The notes: generated by a model from the letters alone, not told the origin. A stretch of 64,000 bases of DNA from Campylobacter novaezeelandiae (GCF_004323845.1 NZ_QPGR01000003.1:88544-152543); one strand, 5' to 3'. Positions 8,384 to 17,769 are shown, counted from the first letter of the stretch. A program made the numbers and translations.

Positions 8384-9645
8384 ATGAAAAATCCTTTAAA
8401 AAGTAAATCTTTTAAAGTTTTAAAAGAGAAAGGTTTTAAGCGTTGGGTTTTATATAGATTTGTAAAATTATTAAAACTTTATCAAAGACATATAGTTTTA
8501 AGATTTATAAGATATCTTAAACCATTGCCAAGTAATTATAAATTTATAAAGCATTCTTATGATGTATCAGGTCATGGAGCTTTAAATTATTTTTTATTTT
8601 TATGTCGATTAAATAGGGTAAGAGTCTATGATAGAAGTAATGTAAAATATACAAGTGCCAATAATAGGTTAAAAAAAGATGAAAACTTTTACTTAGATTT
8701 TCACTTTTCTGGTAAATCACCATTTATACCAAATTTCTCTCATATATTAAATTCTACCAAAATCCTCATTTTAACAAGAGATCCTATCTCGAGGTTTAAA
8801 ACTTTTATTAATCATGGAAAATCCAATGATGGTAAAAAAATAATAAATTTAAATGATGATTTAAATGAAGTGTTTAAAATTTTATATTTAGGCAAGAGAA
8901 GAGAAAATGAAGTCAAACCAAGCCTTAAGGCTTTAAAGTATTGGAAAAATTCAAATAAAACACTCAATTTCAACTACTATTCCAACATAAAAGCATTTTT
9001 AGAAAGTAAAAAAGAATTTAAAATCTTTTATATAGATTGTAAAGAGCTAGATAGTAAAATAGCTTTTAATACCATGAACAAATTAGCAAAAATTTTAGAT
9101 TTTAATCCACCTAATATAAAAGATAAAGAAAAATTTGAACATAAATTCTGGAATAAATTTGCTCATTTGCTTCCTTTTAATCTTTTACTAGATAAAAAAA
9201 CTTTTCCTTATTTATCAAAAGATATAAGATTAAACATATGTGAAGCAAAATTATCTAATACCCCCCCCCTATATGTAGCATAGATATTAAATCTTTTATA
9301 CTAGATAAAAATTATACTTATTATGAAAACTTAAGTATTTATATAGATGAGAATGATTTTAACATTTTAAAAGAACATAAAGAACTTTTTGAAGAAGTAA
9401 AAACTTATCTTTTAAAATTTAGTGTATTTTTAAAAGAGCAAATTGAATTTAAAGAAGAAAATTTTATAAATGAACAAGATATATTAAATTATTTAAAAGA
9501 AAACAAAGATTTAAGAGTATATATTAAAAACATACTTGATTATGAGCTTACTCACATTAAAGAGCATCGTCCTGATATCATAGCTTCTTGGAAATATTAT
9601 GAGGAATTTGAGAGAATGTGTAAAGAGCTAGATGGGAGAGCTTAA
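8384..9645 (+). pseudogene. Phase-variable DUF2972/sulfotransferase-like gene, OFF by a C9 tract
   Basis: The first frame gives 299 residues and stops at 9281-9283, only 12 bases after a run of nine C at 9261-9269. The frame that continues beyond the tract is open from the tract to the stop at 9643-9645 and reads PICSIDIKSFILDKN.. to ..EFERMCKELDGRA. Adding one C (C10) joins both parts into one protein of about 420 residues, so this is a reversible OFF state rather than decay. The protein is basic at its start, has LILTRDPISRFKTFINHG (about residue 127-144), which resembles the 3'-phosphosulfate loop of sulfotransferase-like proteins, and resembles the contingency DUF2972 family of Campylobacter. 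No signal peptide is evident. Function unknown; the family name is a judgement from memory. Confidence 0.75.
9261..9269 (+). repeat. Homopolymeric C9 tract (phase switch)
   Basis: Nine C bases in a row in a gene that is otherwise over 70 percent AT. With C9 the frame ends at 9283; with C10 it stays open to 9645. This is the usual length range for slipped-strand switching in Campylobacter. Confidence 0.9.
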
Positions 9646-9720
9646 TTATCGTTTATATAGATAGATGAGATATTAAGACATAAAAATATAAATTTTTAAA
9701 TTAAGCTAAGATTTTTTTGA

Positions 9721-9726
9721 TAGAAT
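9721..9726 (+). promoter_or_regulatory. Candidate -10 box (TAGAAT) for rplY operon
   Basis: TAGAAT is preceded by a run of seven T and a GA (ATTTTTTTGA), the T-rich periodic pattern seen upstream of Campylobacter sigma-70 -10 boxes. It is 28 bases before the rplY start, with the AAAGG ribosome-binding site between them. Confidence 0.55.
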
Positions 9727-9754
9727 AAGGGTTTTATTTTACGAAAGGTTAAAA

Positions 9755-10291
9755 ATGCTAGAAGGTATTATTAGAGAGAGTATCGGTAGAAAAGCTGCTA
9801 AAGCTTTAAAAAGAGATGGTTATCTAATTGCAAATATCTATGCAAAAGGATTTGAAAATATTCATGCAGCTTTTAAGCTTAATGATTTTATTAAAGAAGT
9901 GCGTAAAAAAACTACACTTGCTTTTGATATTAAAGTAGGTGAAAAAGTTTTAAATGTTGTTATAGTAGATTATCAAAAAGATCCTGTAACCGCAGAACTT
10001 AAGCATGTAGATTTAAAAGTTGCACAAAAAGGTGTAGTGTCTAAATATATGATTCCTGTTAAAATTATAGGAACTGCAATAGGGCTTAAAAATAAAGGTG
10101 TATTGATTCAGTCAAAGAGAAGATTAAAAGTTAAATGTAAGGCTGAAAATTTACCTAACTTTTTTGAGTTAGATGTTAGTAAATTAGACGTAGGTGATGC
10201 TTTACTTGTAAAAGATGTGGTTGTTCCAGAAGGTGTAAGCATTATTGACGCTGAAAGAGTAGCAGTAGTAGGTGTAGAAAAAGCAAGGTGA
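9755..10291 (+). CDS. rplY: Ribosomal protein bL25 (Ctc form)
   Basis: bL25 binds 5S rRNA. This is the long, two-domain Ctc form (178 residues): an N-terminal 5S-binding barrel ([23 protein letters not shown]) and a C-terminal domain ([24 protein letters not shown]) typical of general-stress-type L25 proteins. It overlaps pth by four bases (10288-10291), as in C. jejuni, so both are likely on one transcript. Confidence 0.95.
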   Translation: MLEGIIRESIGRKAAKALKRDGYLIANIYAKGFENIHAAFKLNDFIKEVRKKTTLAFDIKVGEKVLNVVIVDYQKDPVTAELKHVDLKVAQKGVVSKYMIPVKIIGTAIGLKNKGVLIQSKRRLKVKCKAENLPNFFELDVSKLDVGDALLVKDVVVPEGVSIIDAERVAVVGVEKAR

Positions 10292-10833
10292 TCTTAGTTG
10301 TAGGACTTGGCAATATAGGAGATACTTATAAGGATACAAGGCATAATGTTGGTTTTATGCTTGTTGATTTAATTCTTAAAAATTATAATTTCTTACAAAT
10401 TACAAATGCTAAATTTAAAGGAGAGTTATATAAAATAAACTCTTCTTTATTCTTAAAACCAAATACTTACATGAATCATTCAGGATTAAGCGTAAAAGCT
10501 GTTAAAGATTTTTATAAATGCCAAAGAATTATAGTAATCCACGATGATATAGATCTTAAACTTGGAGCTTTGAAATTTAAAAAAGCAGGAAGTAGTGGCG
10601 GTCATAATGGACTTAAAAGTATAGATGAATATTGTTCTAATGATTATGAGCGCGTGCGTATAGGTATTGGAAGATCAAATAATATTAAAGAATTTGTTTT
10701 GTCTAAATTTAATGAAGATGAAAAAATAATTTTAGATAAAGTTTTAGATCGTGCAAAAGACGCTTTGTTTGAACTCATTAATTCAAATGATATAACTCAT
10801 ATTGCTTCAAAATATAGTTTAAAAGTTTTATAA
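10288..10833 (+). CDS. pth: Peptidyl-tRNA hydrolase
   Basis: Pth frees tRNA from peptidyl-tRNA that has dropped off the ribosome. The 181-residue protein has the family features: [20 protein letters not shown] with the catalytic histidine near residue 20, [13 protein letters not shown], and [20 protein letters not shown] with the helper aspartate, then SGGHNGLKS. It starts with ATC/ATG-like overlap context: the frame begins inside the last codons of rplY at an ATG-containing overlap (GTGATC), and the start may be ATG-less; the protein begins at the residue before ILVVGLGN. The next gene starts on its last base. Confidence 0.93.
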   Translation: MILVVGLGNIGDTYKDTRHNVGFMLVDLILKNYNFLQITNAKFKGELYKINSSLFLKPNTYMNHSGLSVKAVKDFYKCQRIIVIHDDIDLKLGALKFKKAGSSGGHNGLKSIDEYCSNDYERVRIGIGRSNNIKEFVLSKFNEDEKIILDKVLDRAKDALFELINSNDITHIASKYSLKVL

Positions 10834-11891
10834 TGTGGATTTTTTTTCGTTTTATTTCAGGGATTTATCTTAAAAATTTTTTTATTATTTTTTTATCTTT
10901 ACTTTGTTTTTTTGTTTGTATTGATCTTTTATTAAATTTTAAAGATTTACCAAAGTCTGCAAATTTAGATTTGCTTTATGTAGTTTTTTTGGCTTGTAGT
11001 GCTGTATTTTATCTTTTGCCAATCTCTTTAATTTTTGCTTTGATTTTAAGTTTAATCAATATGATTAGAAGTAATGAATTTGTAAGTTTTTATGCATTGG
11101 GATTGAGTAAAAATTTAGTTATTTTATTTCCTTTTTTATGGGCTTTATTTTTTTGTTTTGTTTTTATAGGACTTAATTTTACTTCATTTGCTTATGCTAA
11201 TGATTATAAAAGAAATATTATAAAAAATGGTGTTTTAATCAAACAAGGTGGTGGAGTTTTTCTAAAATTTAATGATGATCTAATTTATATTGATAAGGTT
11301 AAAAGTGCTCAAAATGAGGTTGAGGATATTAAAATTTTTAACACTAAAGATCTCAATCTAACATCATTTGTTATTGCAAAAAAAGCTATTTTTAATGATG
11401 ATTTTTGGATTTTAAAGGAGGGAAGTTTAACATTGCTTCCAAATGAGTATAATGTAAGCGCTAAAGGCTTACAAAGTAAAGAATTTAAAGATTTAAAAAC
11501 TTTAGAAGGCTTTAAACCTAAGATTATTGAAAGCGTGGCAAATAATAGTGATTATTCTATTAAAGATGCATTAGAAGGGTTATTTTTATTTAAGGAACAA
11601 GGCATTAGTTTGCATTCTATAAAAATTTCTCTTTATAAATTGGTTTTTACTCCGTTTTTTGCACCTTTTTTAATGCTTATAATATATTATTTTTTTCCTA
11701 TAACAGCTAGATTTTTTAATTTGGCCTTTGTAAGTTTTATATTTTTTCTTGTAAGTTTTGGTGTTTGGGGATTATTATTTTTGCTTACAAGATTAAGTGA
11801 AAATGGAGTTATTTTAACTGAATTTGGTATTATCTTGCCTATAGTGCTTTTAGCATTATTTGCATTGTTTATGTATTATAAAAATCGTTAA
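10833..11891 (+). CDS. lptG: LPS export permease LptF/LptG family
   Basis: This 352-residue membrane protein belongs to the YjgP/YjgQ family, the two membrane subunits that work with the LptB ATPase to extract lipopolysaccharide or lipooligosaccharide from the inner membrane. Six membrane segments are visible: three at the start (about 12-32, 47-70, 95-120), a periplasmic beta-jellyroll-like region (about 125-260) and three at the end (about 268-290, 297-320, 328-348). It starts on the last base of pth. Sequence alone does not settle LptF versus LptG. Confidence 0.8.
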   Translation: MWIFFRFISGIYLKNFFIIFLSLLCFFVCIDLLLNFKDLPKSANLDLLYVVFLACSAVFYLLPISLIFALILSLINMIRSNEFVSFYALGLSKNLVILFPFLWALFFCFVFIGLNFTSFAYANDYKRNIIKNGVLIKQGGGVFLKFNDDLIYIDKVKSAQNEVEDIKIFNTKDLNLTSFVIAKKAIFNDDFWILKEGSLTLLPNEYNVSAKGLQSKEFKDLKTLEGFKPKIIESVANNSDYSIKDALEGLFLFKEQGISLHSIKISLYKLVFTPFFAPFLMLIIYYFFPITARFFNLAFVSFIFFLVSFGVWGLLFLLTRLSENGVILTEFGIILPIVLLALFALFMYYKNR

Positions 11892-11900
11892 AGGGTTAAG

Positions 11901-13109
11901 ATGGATTATAAAAGTTTAAGGAATGAGTTTAATACTCCTTTTTATATTTATGATTTTGATGAAATAAAGAAAAATTTTTTAGAACTAAAAGAGGCTTTTA
12001 AGGCAAGAAAATCTCAGATTTTTTATGCTTTAAAAGCTAATTCTAATTTAAGCCTTTTACAAATGTTAGTCAAACTTGATAGCGGTTTTGATTGTGTAAG
12101 CATAGGAGAAGTAAAAAGAGCATTAAGAGCAGGAGCTAAACCTTATAAGATTATTTTTAGTGGTGTAGCAAAAACCGAAGAAGAGCTTAAAGAAGCTTTG
12201 GGTTATGATATATTATATATCAATTTAGAGAGTGAATCTGAATTATTACTTTTAGAGAATGTAGCCAAAAAACTTAATGTAAAAGCAAGAATAAGCATTC
12301 GTGTTAATCCTGATGTAGATGCAAAAACTCATCCTTATATTTCTACCGGACTTAATGAAAATAAATTTGGGGTAGAAATAGAACAAGCCAAAAAAATGTA
12401 TCTTTATGCTAAAAAATCTTCTTATTTAGAACCTATTGGAATACATTTTCATATAGGTTCTCAACTCTTAGATCTTTCTCCTGTTTATGAAGCTGCAGAA
12501 ATTGTTGCAAAGCTTGTAAGAGAATTAAAAGCTTTAAAAATTGATATTAAATTTTTTGACATAGGGGGAGGACTTGGTGTAGCTTATGAAAAAGATGATT
12601 TAAGACCAGATCTTTATTTATATGCACAAGGAATTTTATCAAAGCTTGGTGGGCTTGATGTAACTATAGGAATGGAGCCAGGGCGTTTTTTAGTAGCTAA
12701 AAGTGGGAAATTTGTTTGTTCTGTTCTTTATGAAAAACACAATAAAACAAAACGTTTTGTTATAGTAGATGGAGCAATGAATGATTTAATACGTCCTAGT
12801 TTATATGAAGCGTATCATGAAATTATCATGCCTTACAATGAAGGAGAAAAAAGTCTTTGTGATATTGTAGGGGGAATTTGCGAAAGTGGGGATTTTTTCG
12901 CAAAAGATAGATTGCTAGAGCAAACACAAAGTGGTGATATTTTAGTGATTAATGATGCAGGTGCTTATGGATTTAGTATGAGTAGTAATTATAATACTAG
13001 AAATCGTGTATGTGAATTAGCTTTAGAAGATGGTAAAATAAGAATGATACGTCAAAGAGAAAGTTTTGAAGATCAAATAATTTTAGAAGAAAAATTTTTA
13101 AAAGATTAA
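11901..13109 (+). CDS. lysA: Diaminopimelate decarboxylase
   Basis: LysA removes carbon dioxide from meso-diaminopimelate to form lysine, using pyridoxal phosphate. Family motifs are present: FYALKANSN with the PLP lysine (about residue 45), HFHIGSQL, FDIGGGLGVAYE, GMEPGRFLVA, and GGICESGDFFAKDR with the partner-subunit cysteine. 402 residues is the expected length. It lies 9 bases after the permease gene and 2 bases before the HAD-like gene in the same transcript. Lysine synthesis therefore seems intact, in contrast to the pheA, hisC, trp and serB losses noted elsewhere in the window. Confidence 0.96.
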   Translation: MDYKSLRNEFNTPFYIYDFDEIKKNFLELKEAFKARKSQIFYALKANSNLSLLQMLVKLDSGFDCVSIGEVKRALRAGAKPYKIIFSGVAKTEEELKEALGYDILYINLESESELLLLENVAKKLNVKARISIRVNPDVDAKTHPYISTGLNENKFGVEIEQAKKMYLYAKKSSYLEPIGIHFHIGSQLLDLSPVYEAAEIVAKLVRELKALKIDIKFFDIGGGLGVAYEKDDLRPDLYLYAQGILSKLGGLDVTIGMEPGRFLVAKSGKFVCSVLYEKHNKTKRFVIVDGAMNDLIRPSLYEAYHEIIMPYNEGEKSLCDIVGGICESGDFFAKDRLLEQTQSGDILVINDAGAYGFSMSSNYNTRNRVCELALEDGKIRMIRQRESFEDQIILEEKFLKD

Positions 13110-13111
13110 AA

Positions 13112-13879
13112 ATGTTTTTTTTAGATGTTCAAGGCACTTTACTTTCGGATAAAGATAAGAGTTTAATCTCTGGTGCTAAAGAGTTAATTTCTTATTTGAA
13201 TTCAAATAACATGCCTTATGTTGTTGTTACTAACAATACAAAAAAGCTTGATTTTTTATCAATCTTAAAGCAAAAAGGCTTAGACATTAAAGATAATGCT
13301 TATATTGATCCTTTTTATGTTTTAAAAGATATTTTAAAGCCTTGCAAGATTGCGGCATTTGGAGCTAGAGAGTTTTTATTTAGCCTTGAAAATTTAGGTT
13401 TTGAGCTTGATTTTAATCATCCTGAAGCTTTATTAATTTCTAGTTATGATGATTTCAAATTTAAAGATTTTGCTAATATGATAGAGCTTATTAAAAAAGA
13501 TATTAGAGTAATTGCTATGCATGAGACAAGTATTTATAAAAAAGATAATAGACTCTATCCAGGCGTAGGTAGTATTATGGCTATGCTTAAAAATGCTACA
13601 AATTTTAATTATGAAGTAGTAGGAAAGCCTAGTTTAGCTTTTTATAAAGAAGCTTTAAAGCTCATTCAAAAACAAAATGAACAAATTAATTTTGAAGATA
13701 TTTGTATTGTAAGTGATGATTTTAAAGGAGATTTATTAGAAGCTAAAAATTTAAATATGAAATGTATTTTAGTCTTAAGTGGAAAAATGAGCGATACTAA
13801 AGGAATTGATATAAGCTTACTTGATAAAATTTATCCTAGCGTTTTAGAACTTTTAGGGGAGTTAAAGTGCAAGATTTAA
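13112..13879 (+). CDS. HAD-superfamily protein (NagD-like), altered acid residue
   Basis: A 255-residue protein with the HAD-IIA layout: nucleophile motif FFLDVQGTLLS at residues 2-12, motif II VVVTNNTKKL, a cap region, motif III lysine in VVGKPSLAFYKEAL and motif IV VSDDFKGDLLEAKN. In active phosphatases motif I is DxDGT; here it reads DVQGT, so the second aspartate, the general acid, is replaced by glutamine. That points to weak, altered or no phosphatase activity. It overlaps the start of the chorismate mutase gene by 13 bases. Equivalent to Cj0315 by position. Confidence 0.8.
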   Translation: MFFLDVQGTLLSDKDKSLISGAKELISYLNSNNMPYVVVTNNTKKLDFLSILKQKGLDIKDNAYIDPFYVLKDILKPCKIAAFGAREFLFSLENLGFELDFNHPEALLISSYDDFKFKDFANMIELIKKDIRVIAMHETSIYKKDNRLYPGVGSIMAMLKNATNFNYEVVGKPSLAFYKEALKLIQKQNEQINFEDICIVSDDFKGDLLEAKNLNMKCILVLSGKMSDTKGIDISLLDKIYPSVLELLGELKCKI

Positions 13880-14130
13880 ATGAATTAAGAGCACAAATTG
13901 ATGCTTTAGATGATCAAATTTTGTATTTGCTTGATAAAAGAATGTCTTATGTTAAAGAAATAGGCAAAATAAAGCAAAGTAACGCTCAAGAAATTTATGA
14001 TCATAAAAGAGAAGAATATATTTTAGATCGTTTAAATAATGTCAAATATAAATTTTTAAATTCAAACATGATTAAAAGTATCTATAGGGAAATTTTTTTT
14101 ATATCAAAGCAAATACAGAATTTAGATTAA
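13867..14130 (+). CDS. pheA: Chorismate mutase domain only (truncated PheA)
   Basis: In C. jejuni PheA is a fusion of chorismate mutase and prephenate dehydratase with an ACT domain, about 357 residues. Here only 87 residues remain, matching the AroQ helical mutase domain: LRAQIDALDDQILYLLDKRMSYVKEIGKIK with the active-site arginine/lysine residues, and YDHKREEYILDRL. The frame stops just where the linker to the dehydratase would begin (FFISKQIQNLD), and only 114 bases separate it from fliF, so neither the dehydratase nor hisC is present. The start is GTG with GGGGAG ahead of it. The remaining domain could still make prephenate, but this gene could not make phenylpyruvate. Confidence 0.85.
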   Translation: MQDLNELRAQIDALDDQILYLLDKRMSYVKEIGKIKQSNAQEIYDHKREEYILDRLNNVKYKFLNSNMIKSIYREIFFISKQIQNLD

Positions 14131-14192
14131 GATTTTATTAAACTCTTAATAGATTTTTGATACAATAAATATGTTTTTTTAAGTTTTTGTAA

Positions 14193-14198
14193 TATAAT
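14193..14198 (+). promoter_or_regulatory. Candidate -10 box for fliF operon
   Basis: TATAAT follows a T-rich stretch (AAGTTTTTGTAA) 46 bases before the fliF ATG. A second possible -10 (TACAAT) lies at 14161-14166. Early flagellar genes of Campylobacter use sigma-70, which fits; I see no sigma-54 GG-N10-GC pair here. Confidence 0.5.
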
Positions 14199-14244
14199 TT
14201 TCAGTTTAAATAAATAGTTATTTGTAAATTTATTAAGGTTGCAT

Positions 14245-15924
14245 ATGGATTTTAAAAATATGTTCCATCAAATTGGACAACTTTATCAAAATTTAAGCCG
14301 TAAACAACGTATAGTTATAGCGGCTTCTATTGTTGTGGTTGTTGGATTTTTAGTTTTTTTAAGTTTATATCGTAACTCAGGAAGTGCTACTTCAGATGGC
14401 TACGCTATTTTGGTTGAGAATGTAAAACCAAGTTCATCTGCTGCTATTGTTTCAAAATTAGAACAAAGTGGTATTCCTTACCGTTTGCAAAATGAAAATA
14501 CAATTTTAGTTCCCCAAGATCAAGTTTATAGACAAAGAATGATTATTGCATCTGAAGGTCTTATTAAGGATAGTCGCGTTGGTTTTGAAGCTTTTGATCA
14601 ACAACAATTTGGTGCTACCAATGAAGAGCAAAAAGTTAAATATCAAAGAGCAATTGAAGGGGAGCTTGCTAGGACTATTGAAACTTTAGAGCCTATAAGA
14701 TCAGCAGTTGTGCATATAGCCTTCCCAAAAGAAAGTGTTTTTACTGAAAGACAAATTCCTCCTACCGCTTCTGTTGTGCTTAATATTAAAGAAGGTTTAA
14801 AGCTTACAAGGAAACAAATTGATGGGATTAAAAATATCATTTCGGCTGCGGTTCCAAAGCTTACTAAAGACAATGTAAGAATTAGTGATCAAAGTGGAGC
14901 GCCTTTAGATGAGTTAGAAGCTTATGAAAGTGATGTAATTGCTGCACAGGTTAGATATAAAAGAGATCAAGAAAGAGAGCTTGAAGAAAAAATTATATCA
15001 ACCTTAGCTCCTTTTGCCGGTGGAACTGATAAAATAGAAGTTAATGTGAATATAGATTTTGATTTTTCTAAAAAAGAATCTCAAAGTGAAATTTATGATC
15101 CAAATCCTATAGTAAGAAGCGAACAGACTTTAGAAGAACAAAGAGAAGGTAGAAAAGAGCCTGAAATTCAAGGAGTTCCTGGTGCTGTTTCTAATATAGG
15201 TCCAGTTGAAGGGCTTGATAATAAAGGTCAAGTAGAGCTTTATAAAAAAAATCAAGTAACAACTAATAATGAATTATCTAAAACTATAACCAATACCAAA
15301 AAACAATTTGCTACTATTATTAGAACTTCAGCAGCTGTTGCTATTGATGGAAAATATAAAGAAGTTGTTGATCAAGATGGTAATGTTCAAAATGAGTATA
15401 TACCTTTAAGTGATACAGAACTTAAAAATATAGAAAGTTTGGTACAAAGTGCTATTAATTATAATGCAGCAAGAGGTGATATTGTTGTAGTTAGAAATTT
15501 ACCTTTTCATCGTGAGTCTATTAAAGTGGAAAGTAAAGTTAGAACCTTTTATTCACGCTTTATTGAACCATTTATTCCGCCTGTTAAGTATTTTATTGCA
15601 GCTATTTTACTTTTTATTTTTTACAAAAAAGTTATTGGTCCTTTTATGCAAAAAATGCTCGAAGATGCAACCCCAGAAGAGCAACAACAAGCTCCTGGTT
15701 TGGTGTTAGATGAAGCAGAAGATGCTATAGAGAAATTTAATGCAGCAAGGAAAAAAGTTGAAGAACAACTTGGTTTTGGTGATAACTTCAATGAAGATTC
15801 TATTCAGTATGAAGTTTTGCTTGAGAAATTAAGAGGACTTGTGACTGATAAAAGTGAAGAGATTGCTGCTTTACTTCAAAATTTGGTTCAAAATGATTCT
15901 GAATTTAGCGAGAAGGATATGTAA
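14245..15924 (+). CDS. fliF: Flagellar MS-ring protein FliF
   Basis: FliF forms the membrane ring that supports the flagellar rotor and export gate. The 559-residue protein has a membrane segment near residues 24-45, the ring-building motifs typical of FliF (ARTIETLEPIRSAVVHIAFPKESVF), a periplasmic region, a second membrane segment near residues 445-465 and a cytoplasmic C-terminal FliG-binding tail. The ATG at 14245 is chosen because AAGG sits 6 bases upstream; the frame is open two codons further to a TTG at 14239. Its stop overlaps the fliG start by one base. Confidence 0.95.
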   Translation: MDFKNMFHQIGQLYQNLSRKQRIVIAASIVVVVGFLVFLSLYRNSGSATSDGYAILVENVKPSSSAAIVSKLEQSGIPYRLQNENTILVPQDQVYRQRMIIASEGLIKDSRVGFEAFDQQQFGATNEEQKVKYQRAIEGELARTIETLEPIRSAVVHIAFPKESVFTERQIPPTASVVLNIKEGLKLTRKQIDGIKNIISAAVPKLTKDNVRISDQSGAPLDELEAYESDVIAAQVRYKRDQERELEEKIISTLAPFAGGTDKIEVNVNIDFDFSKKESQSEIYDPNPIVRSEQTLEEQREGRKEPEIQGVPGAVSNIGPVEGLDNKGQVELYKKNQVTTNNELSKTITNTKKQFATIIRTSAAVAIDGKYKEVVDQDGNVQNEYIPLSDTELKNIESLVQSAINYNAARGDIVVVRNLPFHRESIKVESKVRTFYSRFIEPFIPPVKYFIAAILLFIFYKKVIGPFMQKMLEDATPEEQQQAPGLVLDEAEDAIEKFNAARKKVEEQLGFGDNFNEDSIQYEVLLEKLRGLVTDKSEEIAALLQNLVQNDSEFSEKDM

Positions 15925-16952
15925 TGATAAAGCTTAGCGAAGAACAAAAAATGATTTATGATGATTTATCTATGCCTGAAAAAGTAGCAATTTTTTTAAT
16001 TCAACTTGGAGAAGATGCTACAACGGCTGTGTTTTCGCATATGGAAATTGATGTTATTACAGAAATTTCAAGATATATAGCTATGGCCAAGAATGTTGAT
16101 AGATCCGTAGCTACAGCGGTTTTAGAAGAGTTTTATACCTTGCTTCAGTCAAATCAATACATTAAAAGCGGTGGTTTGGAATATGCCAAAGAAATACTTT
16201 TTCGTACTTTTGGCCCTGATATTGCTAATAAAATCCTTGAAAAACTTACTAAAAGTATGGAGAATAACCAAAATTTTGCTTATTTGGCACAAATTAAACC
16301 ACAACAACTTGCTGACTTTATTACAAAAGAACATCCTCAAACTATTGCCCTTATTTTAGCTCACATGGACTCAATCCATGCAGCCGAAACTTTAGAGTAT
16401 TTTAGTGATGAATTAAGGGCTGAAGTTGTAATTAGAATGGCTAATCTTGGTGATATTTCTCCAAGTATTATCAAAAGAGTTTCTGCTGTGCTTGAAAGTA
16501 AACTTGAAAGTCTTACTTCTTATAAGGTTGAAGTGGGCGGTCCAAGGGCTGTGGCAGAAGTGCTCAATCGTTTAGGGCAAAAAGCAAGCAAATCTACTAT
16601 TACTTATATTGAGCAAAGTGATGAGCGTTTAGCTGAAACTATTAAAGAACTTATGTTTACTTTTGATGATATTAGCAAATTAAGCACTAATGCGATTCGT
16701 GAAATTTTAAAAGTTGCTGATAAAAAAGATTTGATGATAGGTTTAAAAGGTGCAAGCGAAGAATTAAAACAAAAATTTCTTTCAAATATGTCATCACGTG
16801 CTAGTGAAGCTTTTTTAGAAGAAATGGGATTTTTAGGAGCTGTAAGGGTAAAGGATGTTGAAGATGCTCAAAGAAAAGTGGTTGAAGCAGTTCAAAAATT
16901 AGCAGAACAAGGTCTAATACAAACAGGCGATGCAGATGAAATGATAGAATAG
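15924..16952 (+). CDS. fliG: Flagellar motor switch protein FliG
   Basis: FliG is the rotor protein that touches the stator and reverses direction on CheY signal. The 342-residue protein has the three-domain layout: an N-terminal FliF-binding domain (MPEKVAIFLIQLGEDATTAVF), a middle domain with the EHPQT motif (TKEHPQTIALILAHM) and a C-terminal torque domain with charged residues in FDDISKLSTNAIREILKVADKKDL. Length and order fliF-fliG-fliH match C. jejuni. Confidence 0.97.
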   Translation: MIKLSEEQKMIYDDLSMPEKVAIFLIQLGEDATTAVFSHMEIDVITEISRYIAMAKNVDRSVATAVLEEFYTLLQSNQYIKSGGLEYAKEILFRTFGPDIANKILEKLTKSMENNQNFAYLAQIKPQQLADFITKEHPQTIALILAHMDSIHAAETLEYFSDELRAEVVIRMANLGDISPSIIKRVSAVLESKLESLTSYKVEVGGPRAVAEVLNRLGQKASKSTITYIEQSDERLAETIKELMFTFDDISKLSTNAIREILKVADKKDLMIGLKGASEELKQKFLSNMSSRASEAFLEEMGFLGAVRVKDVEDAQRKVVEAVQKLAEQGLIQTGDADEMIE

Positions 16953-16959
16953 GAACAAT

Positions 16960-17769
16960 ATGGCAAATCGTAGTAATGTAATTTCTAAAAAAGATAATGA
17001 GCAACATGTTGTTGAAGGCTATAGATTTAAAGTTATATCTGAATTTAATCATGAGCAAGAAAAATCTCATATCAATAATGAAATTAAAAATGATAATGAA
17101 GTAGCTTCTAAGGAAGAACAAGTTGCTTTAAAAGATAATGAAATTAGTGAAGAAAAACAGCTTGATTTTCAACCAAGTTTTGTAGAAGATTTACTTAAAA
17201 AAACAGATGAAATGTCAAGTAATATTATTAAACTTCAAATGCAAATTGAAAATCAAGAAAGTGAATTTAACAACCGTCTTAATTCTGAGCTTGAGAGTGC
17301 AAAGGAAAAATTTACACAAGAAGGTTATAACAACGCTAAAATAGAGTTTGAAAAAGAATTAAATGATTTAAAAGAAAGATATTTAAAAAGTATTTTAAAA
17401 CTTGATGAAGCAAGTAAAAATTTAGATTTATTTATTGAAAAAAACAAAAAGGAATTAGCAGATACTGCGATAGATATTGCAAAGGAAGTAATTTTAAAAG
17501 AAGTAGAAAATAATTCTTCTAAAATTGCCTATTCTTTAGCAAAGGATTTGGTTTCAGAATTAAAAGGTGCTAGTGAAATAGATATTAGAGTAAATTGTAG
17601 TGATTATGATTATTTAAAATCTGAATTTAAAAATGATCTTAGTATTAAGGTTACTTTAGATGATGCAATCTCTAAAGGAAGCGTTGTAATATTAAGTGAT
17701 TTAGGAAATATAGAATCAAGTCTTAATCAAAGATTAGAAAAAATAAAAAGAATGATTAATAATGAGTAA
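16960..17769 (+). CDS. fliH: Flagellar export ATPase regulator FliH
   Basis: FliH binds the export ATPase FliI and the C-ring. This 269-residue protein is highly charged and mostly predicted helix: an N-terminal extension rich in Asn, Lys and Glu (residues about 1-75), a long coiled coil (about 80-165) and a C-terminal domain similar to V-ATPase subunit E (ADTAIDIAKEVILKEVENNS.., EIDIRVNCSDYDYLKSEF). The FliH assignment rests on this architecture and on the place between fliG and dxs. It overlaps dxs by 8 bases. Confidence 0.9.
   Translation: MANRSNVISKKDNEQHVVEGYRFKVISEFNHEQEKSHINNEIKNDNEVASKEEQVALKDNEISEEKQLDFQPSFVEDLLKKTDEMSSNIIKLQMQIENQESEFNNRLNSELESAKEKFTQEGYNNAKIEFEKELNDLKERYLKSILKLDEASKNLDLFIEKNKKELADTAIDIAKEVILKEVENNSSKIAYSLAKDLVSELKGASEIDIRVNCSDYDYLKSEFKNDLSIKVTLDDAISKGSVVILSDLGNIESSLNQRLEKIKRMINNE

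Noticed and set aside
14239-14244. TTG start for fliF
   Set aside because: The AAGG site is better spaced for the ATG at 14245.
16801-17121. 106-codon minus-strand frame across fliG-fliH
   Set aside because: Very Phe/Ile/Leu-rich shadow frame overlapping two well-supported genes.
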